From Epiperipatus broadwayi (taxonomy: Eukaryota; Onychophora; Udeonychophora; Euonychophora; Peripatidae), in contig JAQFVV010000511.1 in assembly GCA_028023455.1 (NCBI GenBank), positions 174,315-238,314 on the forward strand: a DNA stretch of 64,000 nucleotides, in the 5' to 3' direction. The translations under genes were made by a program, and so were the position numbers. Below the pieces are notes generated by a model that saw only the letters and a list, made by a program, of their open reading frames with translations, did no database searches and was not told the DNA's origin. Below, one piece after another: positions 46,290-57,485 of the stretch; within the stretch, counting starts at the first letter, position 1; every line of letters starts with the position of its first letter.

Positions 46290-46440
46290 ACAGATTAATC
46301 TAAGTGGCTAGAGCATCATCTTAAATTCAGAATTCATGAATCTAAAGTTAGGACTGTCATTGGTCAGACCAGTAACACCTGATGAAGAGATGAAAATAGT
46401 ACCACTTAAATCATTGTGTTTTATACTATACTGTGTGACA
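46290..46440 (+). mobile_element. SINE-C copy 2
   Basis: TCTAAGTGGCTAGAGCATCA resembles an A box and AAAGTTAGGACTGTC sits where the B box is expected, decayed. CCAGTAACACCTGATGAAGA and CACTTAAATCATTGTGTTTT repeat the SINE-C body seen at 3.3 kb. Confidence 0.65.
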
Positions 46441-46736
46441 TTACTTAAAATTGACTCTTATTAGAAAAGTTTAAATAAAGTTTAAAATTTTTAAAGATAT
46501 TTAACAATTAATTCTAGATAACAGAAATAATCCACCATATAATTATAAATATATTGAAATCATTTCATTTTTTTCTCAATCCACATCATTATGAATGTAT
46601 CTTATGTTCAGGGCTAGATTGTACATTTGACAAACCCAAGATAAGTATAATATTTGAGGGTATATAACATTTTAAAATATTGATATTTAAAAAGAAATAT
46701 AATTTGCTTCTACTGAATGTTTCTTACATATGTAAA

Positions 46737-46800
46737 TAGAAGGATTTGAACTTAGGATTTTTCAGACTATATTCATCCTCTATTCAATAAAATATTTTTA
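46737..46800 (-). repeat. Possible SINE-D fragment
   Basis: The minus strand reads ATAGTCTGAAAAATCC and AAGTTCAAATCCTTCTAT, similar to the SINE-D CTGAGTTCAAATCCCCTAT end. Short and uncertain. Confidence 0.3.
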
Positions 46801-46905
46801 TTGAAATATACTTAAATTATAAATTATAAATAAAAGCAATTATTAATTTATAAATGTTTAGTAATAGATGGCTTATTAATACCCTTAAATATACAAAAAG
46901 TAGGT

Positions 46906-46998
46906 ACCAATATAGTATGCACTCAACACCATTTTGAATTTTAAAACCCACCCAAAACTCCTGCTGACTCATCCAAGTGATAAATGACATCAATTATT
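46906..46998. repeat. FB-5 half copy
   Basis: CAATATAGTATGCACTCAAC, then ACCATTTTGAATTTTAAAAC and CCTGCTGACTCATCC, equals the left arm of the complete FB-5 at 51.12 kb. The loop part (CCAAGTGATAAATGA) is the inverse of the loop there, so the copy inserted in the opposite orientation and lost its other arm. Confidence 0.75.
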
Positions 46999-47050
46999 AA
47001 TATGTGGTTTCAAAAAATGGTGGTTACAAAATCACAAATTTCATTAATTA

Positions 47051-47193
47051 AAAAATCAAAATACAAAGTTTGAAATTGTCATCAAGTATTTAAAAATCAA
47101 AATCCTAATTTTGATCAATATTTAACATTTAATAAAAAATCAAAATGCAAAGTTTGCAATTGTCATTGAGTATTTAAAAATCAAAATCCTAAT
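47051..47193 (+). repeat. Tandem duplication, period about 84
   Basis: AAAAATCAAAATACAAAGTT...CAAAATCCTAATT (47051-47110) recurs with few changes at 47135-47193. Confidence 0.85.
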
Positions 47194-47199
47194 TATAAC

Positions 47200-48980
47200 T
47201 TATGAAATACAAAATAAAGCATATTATTTTTATAAATAATAGGATTTTAGTTTTTTCTTACCAGAAATTTTTGGTTTGCTACTGTTGATTACTTGAAATC
47301 TATACAGGTACTATAAATCAGTTTGCTTTATTTCATGCATGTCATTACACAATACGTTATTTTATGTGTACTAAAAAAAGAAACCAATTTTCAGCAATAA
47401 TTATAAAACATTAACATACATTATCACAATTTATATAAATCTTTCAAAAAGCAAAATGCAATTTACATTTGTTATAAGCCTATGAAAGAAATCAAAAGGT
47501 AATTTACCTTTTCTACTTTTAAACTATTTTAACATGTTTTTTTATTGAGGGCTCACATCCCAACTCCCACACACACACACACTTTAAACTACCATGGAAT
47601 ATATAGAATCAGTAAAGCATGTAAATGTGAAAGTATGAATGAATGTAAGTAGTTCTTTATGTGGGGACTCTGCTCTCCAACCCCCCTTACTCTGAGCTCT
47701 CATCTACCTGCTGAGCCTATGCACAATTTTTAGAGAAATGTATAAATTACCTTTGCCAATATGCTTGTTTAACTAGTTGATTGTCCTGGCATCATATTAA
47801 ATTTAAAAAAAAACTGACTTGATACATAATTTTCACAATAACTTCAGTTTTAATAATGTTAGAGACAAAAGCTTTACATTGATATAGGGCTAAGACAAAT
47901 AGTGATTACCATTTAAAAAATAAGGAAACAAAGAAATTTCAACATCCAAAATAATTATTACTTCATTGTTTGTTCATAATTTCTAATTTATCATTAATTA
48001 AGTTTAAATTACATTTTCATTGATAATTTCTTTGTATTCCTCACAAAATTCTCTTTCAAATTTGAAATAATCCATAGCTTTAGAATCTCCAAAACTAGTT
48101 GTATAAGAATTCTTAATTTTTATCATGTACCTCAAAGTTAACAAATCTCAAAGGTGTCTATAAGAAAAAGATTCATCTTAATAAATGATACAAAACAAAT
48201 CATTTTCAGAAGGTGGGTATGCATTTGTCATCATAGCAATTGGCTTCTTGCCTATCTAAAACTAGAAATTGTAGGCTACTGTCTGTATCAATGATAAAAT
48301 GAGTTTCATCTCTTCATTTTATTTTTTTGCATATAACAGTGATATTTATATTCTTTATGCACACCATTAATGTTATCTTGTTATATTTATTGTCCCACAG
48401 AGATATAATTTATTTTCATATAGCTCATTTGCTAGCTATAGTCTTGAAAATAGTGTGATGCAAGATGTGGCAAAACTACTGACTCCACAGCATGAGAATT
48501 AAGGCATATGCAAGAATCAGAATTTGATTCTTTGCCTGCATACAATTCCATGTGGTACATACATAACCATTGTTGCTATCACAACACACACACCATTTGA
48601 AATCTTTCTTTATTGGTTTTAAGTGTTTTTATTTTTACATAGTACTATGCCCAGTAAATTTTGTGATTTCTTTATCAACTGCAACCTTTCTGTATATCTG
48701 ATAATCAGTCTTAAAATTTACATTTTACTGCTCTATATATGTAAATCATTACTTGTTATACAAACACAAACATGCAAGTGCAAACACAAATAAACTAATA
48801 CAAATATAAACACATCAATAAATTATTAAACCTTTTGAGAATCATTTAAAATAAGGTTGTCTGGCTCAGAGACCCAAAATTACATCATACATAAACCACT
48901 TTTATTATATTTGAATAGAAATTACAAAGAAATCAAGTCATATGTCACACAATCTAATTTAACAAGCTTACATTACAGAT
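47200..48980. other. AT-rich sequence, nothing assigned
   Basis: A short (CA)n lies near 47567-47581. 47.63-47.72 kb is GC-richer (CCAACCCCCCTTACTCTGAG) but has no open frame. Confidence 0.4.
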
Positions 48981-49195
48981 GTTATATATAGAGCTTGCAA
49001 ATAAGCTCTTAACAAGCTTTGTAGAATATTCCCAAGCCCAGACCAGTTTCTGCTAATGGTTTCATTATGGTATTTTTAATCTATTGCTTGAATATCCTAG
49101 CACCTCACTGAGGAAGCCAGCAGCAGAAACTGGTCTGGGGTTGGGGGTATTCTGCAAAGCTTGTTAAAAGCTTATTTGCAAGCTCTATATACAAC
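48981..49195. mobile_element. Foldback MITE, FB-1 family, 78-base arms
   Basis: The left arm 48981-49058 (GTTATATATAGAGCTTGCAA, then AAGCCCAGACCAGTTTCTGC) pairs with 49118-49195. The loop of about 59 bases contains CCTAGCACCTCACTGAGGAA. The arm words CAGAAACTGGTCTGGGGTTG and the loop CCTCACTG match the 9.6-kb foldback, so both belong to one family with different arm lengths. Confidence 0.87.
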
Positions 49196-49855
49196 ATTTG
49201 AATACAAATTTATATATTGTATAATAATGAGTATAAATGATTTAATATTATATAATTTATATACTACACAGACACACCAGTACTAATGCAAACACATTAA
49301 TAAATTATCTTATTCATCAAATAATTTAAAAAAATTAAAATATTATTCAAATAATTAAAAAATTAAAATTAAATACTTACAACCAATATTCTGTGATTAT
49401 GTTTTTACTGTGTTGAAGGCCTTGAAATGTAAATCAGCATATTTTTAATCCATTCTACTATTGAATCTGGCTGATAAAGCAATTCTGCCTTTGTTGTTTT
49501 CATGTTATCTAGTAAACTGACCAGAAAAGAAAAAAAAATGCACCTATTAATAAAACATTCAAATTTTATCGATTTAAAATTATATGCCATTTAAAAGAAA
49601 GATTTAATAAGCAATGAATGCTGGGATTTCTGTTGACATCATGCTTATAGTTTTCATGCAATTTAAAAAAGAAAACAAAATTTCAATGAATCAGTTGCCA
49701 CAAGCGACTGACATGTACAACTGCACAACCTGTTAATATTAGTTACTGCAAAGCTACATCATGATGTGATGTACTGTGACTTTTCCTTATACAGAGTCAG
49801 GAATCTCTCAGCAACTATGCCCAGAAAAACTTATTAGCCATTTTGACTTCCCTTT
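49196..49855. other. AT-rich sequence, nothing assigned
   Basis: No coding or repeat-family signal recognised. Confidence 0.4.
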
Positions 49856-49859
49856 CCAC

Positions 49860-50690
49860 TCCCCACCCCAAGTTTCTGCATATTCTTCTGTCCTTCTCCA
49901 TTCCATTTCTGCAACATAATCTTTGTCAACTCCATGGTCTTTATATCTTAAACCCCTTTATATTTAGCATAAAAACCAATAAGACACTTTCTGTATAATC
50001 ACTTTGTTTTCAGGCATTTACATTTAATTAACAGATGCCTAATATTTTCTATGCCTTCCTTACACAACTTACAGACTAAATCACCCATATTTTTCCATTT
50101 ATGTGTATATTCTCTAGTTGCTAAAGATCCTGTTTGAGCCTTAACCAGTAAACTACTTTCCTTGTTATTATCATAAATTAACTCACACCGAATATTGTTT
50201 ACTTCTACTAGCTCTCCAACTCTTTATTCTTTCTTAATGCATCTATTCTTCTATCCCATTCCTTAACACTCAACAATTCTCCTAATGCAATCACCCCACT
50301 TTTTGTACAAGTATACTAACATAAATTCTTTATCTAAATCTTCTGCATATCACATTATTTTTCATGCCCATCTTGTTGCCTGCCCTTTATTTATAACCCA
50401 ATTAAATACTATTTTGACTATTTTTTTATTATCCATAAACTGAAATCTACTGAATATTTTTATTTTTATTTTTGCATCTCTCATATAAAAACTTGACCAT
50501 CCTATTTCTTCTTGAATTTCCTCCTTTGCCACACTTCTGCATCTAATGTGTGTCTTCCTACTTCTCTTTGTACTTTTTCTAAGTAATCTAATACCGCTTT
50601 ACTAACACATAATGCATCATTACCATATGTTAACCCTACTACTACCACTCTCAAACAAATCTGGCTACATCATATTTATTATACAAGAAC
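49860..50690 (-). pseudogene. LINE-C, decayed ORF2 C-terminal region
   Basis: The minus strand reads LTYGNDALCVSKAVLDYLEK then VQREVGRHTLDAEV (about 50.6 kb), EEIGWSSFYMRDAKIKIKIF (50.5 kb), DNNKESSLLVKAQTGSLATR (50.15 kb) and CKLCKEGIENIRHLLIKC (about 50.05 kb), a C-x2-C-x9-H-x4-C finger. The order follows the tail of LINE ORF2 proteins (GRHxL, GWSSFxxR, DNSxxSxLLFxARTxSL, CxxCxxxxExxxHLLxxC). Frameshifts and stops are frequent. It is a third LINE lineage, distinct from RTE and LINE-B. Confidence 0.72.
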
Positions 50691-51117
50691 ACTGAGCTGG
50701 AGCAAGGACTCTGATGCCCTCTTAAATAAATTAAAAACGTTCTGTAATTGGCAATTTTGTAATAACATGTAAAATTGGGTTTAATATTCTTAACTTAAAA
50801 TACTGTTGAAAATCTTTTATTTTTTAAATATTGATGAAATTTATTTTTTTTATTTTTTAAATATTAATAAAAAGTATGTTAATTGGTTTTTTTTTGAAAA
50901 AAAAAGTAGAAAACATAAATTGCCTTTTGATTTCTTTCATGGGCTTATAGCAAATGTAAATTGTATTTTGATTTTTAAAAGATTTATATAATTTGTGATA
51001 ATGAACGTTAATGCAAAATGTTTACATGATTTGATAAAGTATAGCTGTATGGAACTAGAATTTTTGTTTTAAAATTATTGCTGAAAATTGTTTTTTTAAA
51101 TTATGTGTGAAATAATG
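50691..51117. other. AT-rich sequence, nothing assigned
   Basis: T-rich with poly-A/T runs; no feature. Confidence 0.4.
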
Positions 51118-51267
51118 GCTGATATAGTATGCACTCAACACCATTTGGAATTTTAAAACCCACACCAAATCACTGCTGACACATCATTTATCACTTGGAT
51201 GTGTCAATGGGGTTTTTGGGTCAGTTTTAAAATTAAAATGGTGTCATGCACATACTATATCAGCGCC
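51118..51267. mobile_element. Foldback element FB-5, complete copy
   Basis: The left arm 51118-51184 (GGCTGATATAGTATGCACTC, then TTTTAAAACCCACACC) pairs with 51198-51267 (ending CATACTATATCAGCGCC). The short loop is about 13 bases. A half copy lies at 46.9 kb. Confidence 0.85.
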
Positions 51268-51729
51268 AAAAAGTATTTGCAAAGAATTCTTTTTTATGCC
51301 TTAAAATAATCAGTGATAGTTTCAACATGGCATTTTCTATAAGTATCATCAGTGGCTTTGATTAAGGACATTTCTTGAGTAATTTTTGTCTGTTTGCATT
51401 ACAAATAAGTAACAAGAAATGTTTTCAAAATTATACACATTTAAAAAAGTAGATCATAAGTCATTAATTAATGTTTTGTGCATCTCATATAGTAAATTAT
51501 TTTCTTCTTTGAAAAAAAAAATAATTCTAGCCATTAATTATAATGCAATTAACTTATAATATAGATCTGATTTATATTTTATAGATATATTAAATCAATT
51601 ATCAGTTTTATTAACACATCAATTTAAGCTTTAAAATTTAATTTTTGTCAGTTTGGGGGTCTGCATGTTCATCTCTACTGTTTTTATTTATATATAAATA
51701 TAAACTTTTCAACAGTTAATATTATGTAG

Positions 51730-51944
51730 TACATTGAGATTAGTACTCCAACATTGGTCTATTAAGTAAATGAAATACTCTCAATCAATCCAAAGCACAA
51801 GATAAAAGTTTGTTTAAGGAGAAGATCAGATCATAAAGAGAAAAGACAGACTTATCTTTTCTTTAAAAAGTTTTATCTTATACTTTGGATTGAGAATATT
51901 TCATTTATTTAATAGACTAGTTTTGGAGTATTAATCTCAATGTA
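51730..51944. mobile_element. Foldback element FB-6
   Basis: The left arm 51730-51811 (TACATTGAGATTAGTACTCC, then AAATACTCTCAATCAATCCA) pairs with 51866-51944 (ending GGAGTATTAATCTCAATGTA). The loop of about 54 bases is AAGA-rich. Confidence 0.87.
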
Positions 51945-52432
51945 TTATATCTATGATGTGTGTGATGTGTTTGTTTACGAGGGTATGTTTGTTTATAATC
52001 AAATGAATAAATAATAACAGTACAGAATATAACAATATTTATCTGACTAAATTTAATTAGTCAAAAGATAAGAAGAACAACTTTTCAGCTGTAGCTAAAG
52101 TCCCACTAGCATGTATGTTGACAAATTGGAATACATTTCATATAGATATTAATTAATCATTCAATCCTACAATTGTCTAAGATAATTTACAGCTTGTAAA
52201 ATGAACATGCTGGCAATTAGTTAACTTTTAATTGCTTCTTTTCTTTTTTTTCCAATAATTTGTCACTGAAAATATTAAATTAGCATCACTCAATGTATAT
52301 ATAATTAATGGAGTAAACCAATCTCCTCAGACTATGGATAAATAACCCTCTATTAACATAGAGTCAAGTGCGAAAAAAATAATCAAATAGCTTTAATGCT
52401 TGGATGTTCATAAAAAGTTTGAGCATTAATTT

Positions 52433-52552
52433 GGTGCAGTGGTTAAATGGCAGCCTCTGGTGCTTAAAGTTTACAGATTTGTCCCAGCTCTCTCACTTCA
52501 GCATTTGAACTTTTTATAAATTTGAACAGTAAAATCATTTGATTATTTTTTT
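52433..52552 (+). mobile_element. SINE-B copy
   Basis: The head GGTGCAGTGGTTAAATGGCA is tRNA A-box-like; then TTACAGATTTGTCCCAGCTC, and the end AAAATCATTTGATTATTTTT. This is among the more readable SINE-B heads. Confidence 0.72.
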
Positions 52553-53017
52553 CTATTCTTGACTCTCTGTCAATAGAATGGTAATTATTCATAGCTTGAA
52601 AGAAAAAGTGTGTTTCACTCAATTTTATTCTTGAGTAAATTTGCATTAAAACTTATTAAATCTGAAATAACAATCAGTCACATGTTCAGTTGATCTCAAA
52701 TGGGAAGACAAAGCCAAGGGTTTACTTTTGAGTACACCAAGTTGAAAATTATACTTATGCTTTTTTCCAAGTTTGCACATGGTACTCAATGTACGGACAC
52801 TCACAACTACATAGGCTATCAATATTTTGTTAGTGTTTACTTTATTTATAATCTTCAATTATCTCATTTGAATTATTTAACAAGTGAGTCAGTGATTTTA
52901 AAAATGCAACATTTGGAACCCAGGGCAAATTTTAAATATTATTTGTGTACCCAACTTTTTGTTTTTATTGGGCCATGTTTTTATCTTTGAACTTACTTTA
53001 TATGCCTTTGGATAACA
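52553..53017. other. Unassigned sequence between SINE-B copies
   Basis: A 96-codon plus-strand frame (52700-52990) overlaps a 70-codon minus-strand frame. Neither has a recognisable motif, so neither is called. Confidence 0.35.
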
Positions 53018-53320
53018 GTAGACTGACAGATTCTGGTTCCTAAAGTTCTTAGATTATGTTCCAATCATACTCTCTATGAGCTCCTAAGTTACAGTTCTCT
53101 ATGTGTTTTAATGCAGTGGTAGATTGGTACATTCTGGAATTAGGACCTATGGATTGCAGCTCATCTCTGTTCCTTCTCTTATCCAAATCTATTATGAACT
53201 TGATAAATTATTTATTTATTTATTTTTGCCCTGCATGGTTTAATACAGTGGTAAAATGGAGGTTTTGCAGCTTAGGGTCTATGAATCATAGGCCTGGAAA
53301 ATTGCATAAGGAATAAACAG
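53018..53320 (+). mobile_element. Three SINE-B fragments in a row
   Basis: Partial copies begin near 53018 (GGTTCCTAAAGTTCTTAGAT, CTATGAGCTCCTAAG), 53101 (TTAATGCAGTGGTAGATTGG, ATTATGAACTTGATAAATTA plus ATTT repeats) and 53233 (CATGGTTTAATACAGTGGTA, AGGGTCTATGAATCATAGGC). All point the same way. Confidence 0.62.
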
Positions 53321-53832
53321 ATTCATATTTTGAAAACCACATGTGCTGCATTTAAACTGGCAAATTGGACAGATATTTTAACTTCTAGCTTGCCTGATGA
53401 TGTCAGGTTTAACAAAAATGCTTGTAATGTGAATGCTCAGACTGTTTATTTTATGCTGTAATAGTAGAGATATATATGTGGTTTTTAATGAAAAGATGAT
53501 GCTACTTTGCCATGTGTTTAAAAAAAGAGAGTTATCAAATTCACTAGTGGTAATGTTTCAACATTATTTTACATTCTTCAGAGTAATCACTATTATGACG
53601 AATGTTTATGTATCAGAGTTTATAAATTTCTGCATATTATTCACTTTACCATTGGTTTCTGACTAACATAAAACTTTATACGGACTTAATTACATCTCTC
53701 AATGAGCTATTTTTAATATAAAACATGCTTGTGTCTGAATTCTTATGTGCACGTATGTATTTACAAACACAAACATATATGAACATATGTGCAAAATATA
53801 TGCATTTTCAATGTATTCATAAATACATAGTG

Positions 53833-53945
53833 CCCTATATGGTTTGATGAAGTAGTTATGTATCTGATTCCGAAGCTCAGGTTTCATGATTGTGGTCCAG
53901 CTCTATTTCAAGTAATAAACCCATTTGATTACTTTACTTACTAAA
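53833..53945 (+). mobile_element. SINE-B copy
   Basis: TATGGTTTGATGAAGTAGTT, then GAAGCTCAGGTTTCATGATTG, GGTCCAGCTC and AGTAATAAACCCATTTGATT follow the SINE-B order. Confidence 0.68.
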
Positions 53946-54279
53946 TATGTAAACACAAAATACATTTATGCACAAAACATATAAATATATAATATATAGA
54001 AAATGATCAAAAACGTTTTAAAACTGCATATATGGTCAATTATTTAGAAGGTCAAATATAGGCCAATGCAATTTCCCCTTCTTTTTTTTTAATTTTCTAA
54101 ATTAGGGCTGTGTAACAGAGTAGTGTATAAATGAAAATTGTAGGGTCAATATACTCAGGAGATCATGTGGCATTTGTACTTCAAAGAGACAGGTTAAATA
54201 CAACAGTTCCATTTATTTGGCAAAAAAGGCATAAATATATAATTTTCTTTCAACTGAAAATTGATCCAGATATCTATAA

Positions 54280-54332
54280 ATTTTGAGCCTGCCTCTCTAA
54301 CCACTGAACTAAACCGTGCAGGTAATACTTAA
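54280..54332 (-). mobile_element. SINE-B head, minus strand
   Basis: The minus strand reads GCACGGTTTAGTTCAGTGGT, then TAGAGAGGCAGGCTCAAAAT, a clear tRNA-like A-box region matching the SINE-B head. The 3' body continues weakly toward 54.2 kb. Confidence 0.6.
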
Positions 54333-54407
54333 ATTATTATCAAGTGAAATATATTGTGGCTATTTTTTTGTTTTTTAACAAGGCTTGTGCAATAAATCTT
54401 GAAATTT

Positions 54408-54514
54408 GTGAAGCATTGGTGGTTGAGAGGTCAGCGACAGCTGCTTTACAAGCAATTGTCCCGGGTTAGCGGTTTCGCTTCCCGGCTGATGCTATGACAC
54501 ATGGGGGAAAAAAG
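54408..54514 (+). mobile_element. SINE-A copy 5 (perfect target duplication)
   Basis: GTGAAGCATTGGTGGTTGAG, then AGGTCAGCGACAGCTGC, TTTACAAGCAATTGTCCC, GCGGTTTCGCTTCCCGG, CTGATGCTATGACACATG and G5A6. ATCTTGAAATTT repeats exactly at 54396-54407 and 54515-54526. Confidence 0.92.
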
Positions 54515-54526
54515 ATCTTGAAATTT

Positions 54527-55259
54527 TTTTTTACCTTGGCTGGCAGAATAATATACAGAAAAGAGATAAATATATTTTAAAAAGAAAACAATACATGTCA
54601 TTAACTTCCTAAAGGAAGAGATTGATCAAAATAATTCGTAATATATACGTGTGTGTACACGTAGATGTTTTTCTTTAGATAAATTTTATACAATCGAACT
54701 GTAATTCTGTCTTATGTAAGTACAACACTCTATTTTATATTGGTGAATCCATTTATTTAGTTTATCTTAATTACACATTACAGTTTCATCTATCTTTTTT
54801 TTTAAGTTTCTGTGGGTTTTATAATAGAAGAAATTGTTATCTCATTTTTCACTTTACTCTTTAATTATTCTCTGAAGCTTTATCTAATTGTTTGGCTATG
54901 TGAACTTTAAATGTCCTTTAATTAATAGAAATCTTTTTTTTAAAAAAAAAATGACTTTGGAATGCTTGTGAAATTCTTTTACAACATGAGTAAAGTTGTT
55001 ATACTGATTTTTGTTCAAGGTGGGTTAAATTAACCTATTTAAAATAGACAGTTCAGTTTATTTAATTGTAATTAGACTAGTCTGAATCAACACTGATTTT
55101 ATAAACTTCTACGTCTTTGTATTTGTTTTCCTTATATATATTAAATACTGTCTTACTATTATTTTATTAACTATTTTTATTTATATTTTGTGTAATAATT
55201 TGATCTGCCTTCATTATATTATATAATTTTTATTACTTCGTTGTCTTGCATAAGTTGAT
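54527..55259. other. AT-rich sequence, nothing assigned
   Basis: No features beyond homopolymer runs. Confidence 0.4.
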
Positions 55260-55382
55260 GCAGTCCTAGAGTAACATAATCTGGGATGTAAGGTCATGAA
55301 TTGATTCTAATTCTCACGCTTCTAGACTCAAACTTCTTATGAACTCTTGAGCAATGAAGCCATTTTATTATTTATTTTATTA
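55260..55382 (+). mobile_element. SINE-B copy
   Basis: GGATGTAAGGTCATGAATTG, then CTAATTCTCACGCTTCTAGA, TTCTTATGAACTCTTGAGCA and AATGAAGCCATTTTATTATT. Confidence 0.72.
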
Positions 55383-55646
55383 TTTTGCTAATGATAAGAA
55401 TAATTTTCAACGAATTTTGCGTTCTACACAATTCTCTATTCATTTTAATTATTTTATAATTTTAATTATTTATCAGTTTTCTTCAAAACTATAAAATACA
55501 ATTTCATCACGTTATTTTTTTTCCACCCATATATTTAAAAAAAATGTATTCAGAATGTTTGCTGACATGATTTTATTTCAATTCCATACTTGTCCATATA
55601 TTGATGTGCCAACTTATGTGATGGTTATAAAAATAATATCATACAT
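55383..55646. other. AT-rich sequence, nothing assigned
   Basis: No feature recognised. Confidence 0.4.
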
Positions 55647-55800
55647 GTAAAAGACACAGAAAGAGACCACATGTGAGATGGATGGATGAAATAAGAAAGT
55701 TGCAGGGGTGATGCAGAGAAGAGAAGCTATAGATCAGAGATGGTTTGAACTTAAAGAGACCTTCATCCTGCAGTGGATTGGTAATGGTTGATGATGATGA
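55647..55800 (+). mobile_element. RTE-type LINE, 3' end relic
   Basis: GTAAAAGACACAGAAAGAGACC, then TGGATGGATGAAATAAGAAA, CTTCATCCTGCAGTGGATTG and a GATGATGATGA tail. Small deletions break the frame after RWMDEIRK. Confidence 0.88.
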
Positions 55801-56239
55801 CTTAACAAATAGAGATTAATGGAGAAACAGGTCCATAAACTTTCATGAGACATAATTCACATATCCAATGTTTGGGAATGCCAGATTTATACATATGTAC
55901 AGAAAATGTTATATAATGAAGTTCAGCACTGTAAAAGAATGTCACTACCATTTTTGCTTCATTACTCTTTGTTACTCTCTTCCAACATCTTGCATATCTT
56001 ATATTCTCTGATTATCTATCGCAGTCCTTAGAGCATAACTCTTGTTTTGTGGTGCACCATATATTATTATGAAGATTTTTATGGGTTATAAATATAAATG
56101 ATGTAGTTATGTAATCAGGGTGAAACGTTAGTATATTCATAATCAAAATTATACATGGATGAATCTGCAAGTTATATCATTTATATATGTATAAAATATC
56201 TGTTATAGAATAATTTATTGTAAGAAAAATAATGAATTA
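55801..56239. other. Unassigned sequence
   Basis: No coding or repeat-family signal recognised. Confidence 0.4.
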
Positions 56240-56540
56240 AAATGGTGATAATATATTTTATAAATTTTCAGTTAATTTCTTAACCTTTTTTAATTATAAA
56301 CTGTTTAAATTAAAATATAGCAATACTAAACATCATCATGTCACATCCTAAGATTCATGAATTTTAACAGACAATTAGCTAACATTAAAATTTATGAATC
56401 TTCAAATATAACATGATAATGATGACCTTCCACTATATTTTAATTTAAGAGGTTTCCAATTAAAGAAAGTTAAGCAATTAATTGAAAGTACTTTTTTGGT
56501 TTGTTATAATTATTTATAAAATATGTTATCCATAATTGTA
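56240..56540. mobile_element. Foldback element FB-7
   Basis: Core arms 56307-56369 (AAATTAAAATATAGCAATAC, then CCTAAGATTCATGAATTTTA) and 56381-56446 pair well around a short loop. Pairing extends outward to about 56269 and 56484, and beyond an extra insert of about 25 bases in the right arm to about 56540. Confidence 0.8.
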
Positions 56541-56585
56541 ATGTAATGAAAACAATCACTATGTTAAGATATATAACACAAAAAA

Positions 56586-56720
56586 GATTATTTAAACAGT
56601 AATTCATTTACAGTAAATGAGACACAGCTCCCTCTATTTATACCTTCTTATTACCACATTAATGGTTCAATAGAGGGAGTGTACCTCAATTACTATAATA
56701 GTATTACTCTTTAAACAATC
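56586..56720. mobile_element. Foldback element FB-8
   Basis: 56586-56639 (GATTATTTAAACAGTAATTC, then GACACAGCTCCCTCTATTTA) pairs with 56667-56720 (TCAATAGAGGGAGTGTACCT, ending TTTAAACAATC). The loop is about 27 bases. It sits about 45 bases from FB-7. Confidence 0.83.
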
Positions 56721-56731
56721 TATTTAACATT

Positions 56732-56772
56732 ATATATATATATATTATTATTATTATTATTATTATTATTAA
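56732..56772. repeat. (TA)n(TTA)n compound microsatellite
   Basis: A short TA run followed by about nine ATT/TTA triplets. Confidence 0.92.
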
Positions 56773-57483
56773 AAGAAGGTTGCCTTGACAACAGTTTGAA
56801 ATTGTTATCTATATTGGAATTGACTAAGTGTTGACTGATTTCTAATGGTTATAGATATATTTATAAGGAAGATATGATTCAGTATAGAATGTATTTTAAA
56901 AAACAAAGATTATATTTGACACAGAACTTTAACATAGCAAAAGTTTAATATTGTATAAAAGTTTAATATTGTAATTAACAATGTAATGAATATGGCTTTT
57001 CATAAAATATGTTAAATAAATATATTGAAAACATATGCATGCACCTAAATTACTCTGCTTCACAAATTCCTAGAAAAACAAGAGAATGTGCATATGCTAT
57101 AAATTTTATTATCTGGCCATAGTGAGATATGTGTGTATTAGATCCTGATTTCCTAGTGGAAATCAAAACATAGTGACATAAATATTTATATAATAATAAA
57201 ATGAATTTTTAAATATAAATGCATATATTAGTATAATCCACACACTTATTGTGTTGCCCAATTAATTAAGAAAAATAATAGATAACCGATTGCTATTTAT
57301 TGTAATCTAAAATAAATCAATAATGAGGTTGTGTGTGTGTGTGTGCCATTGATGAATAAATAGCTAAAACAACATGTATTTCCAGTGATATTTAATAATA
57401 TGATGCATATTAAACCATAAAATAATTATGAAGATTAAATTTGAAAAAGCTGTATATATTTTATCATCTTTTAAAAATGCACA
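56773..57483. other. AT-rich sequence with a (GT)n tract
   Basis: A (GT)n run lies near 57328-57345. No other feature. Confidence 0.45.
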
Positions 57484-57485
57484 TA

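Noticed and set aside
52646-52990. Overlapping 96-codon plus and 70-codon minus frames as a small gene
   Set aside because: Neither has a motif, the two overlap, and the region sits among SINE-B copies.
2245-54505. SINE-A copies as functional tRNA genes
   Set aside because: Five dispersed copies with A-rich tails and target duplications, and mispaired stems in several, fit retroposed SINEs.
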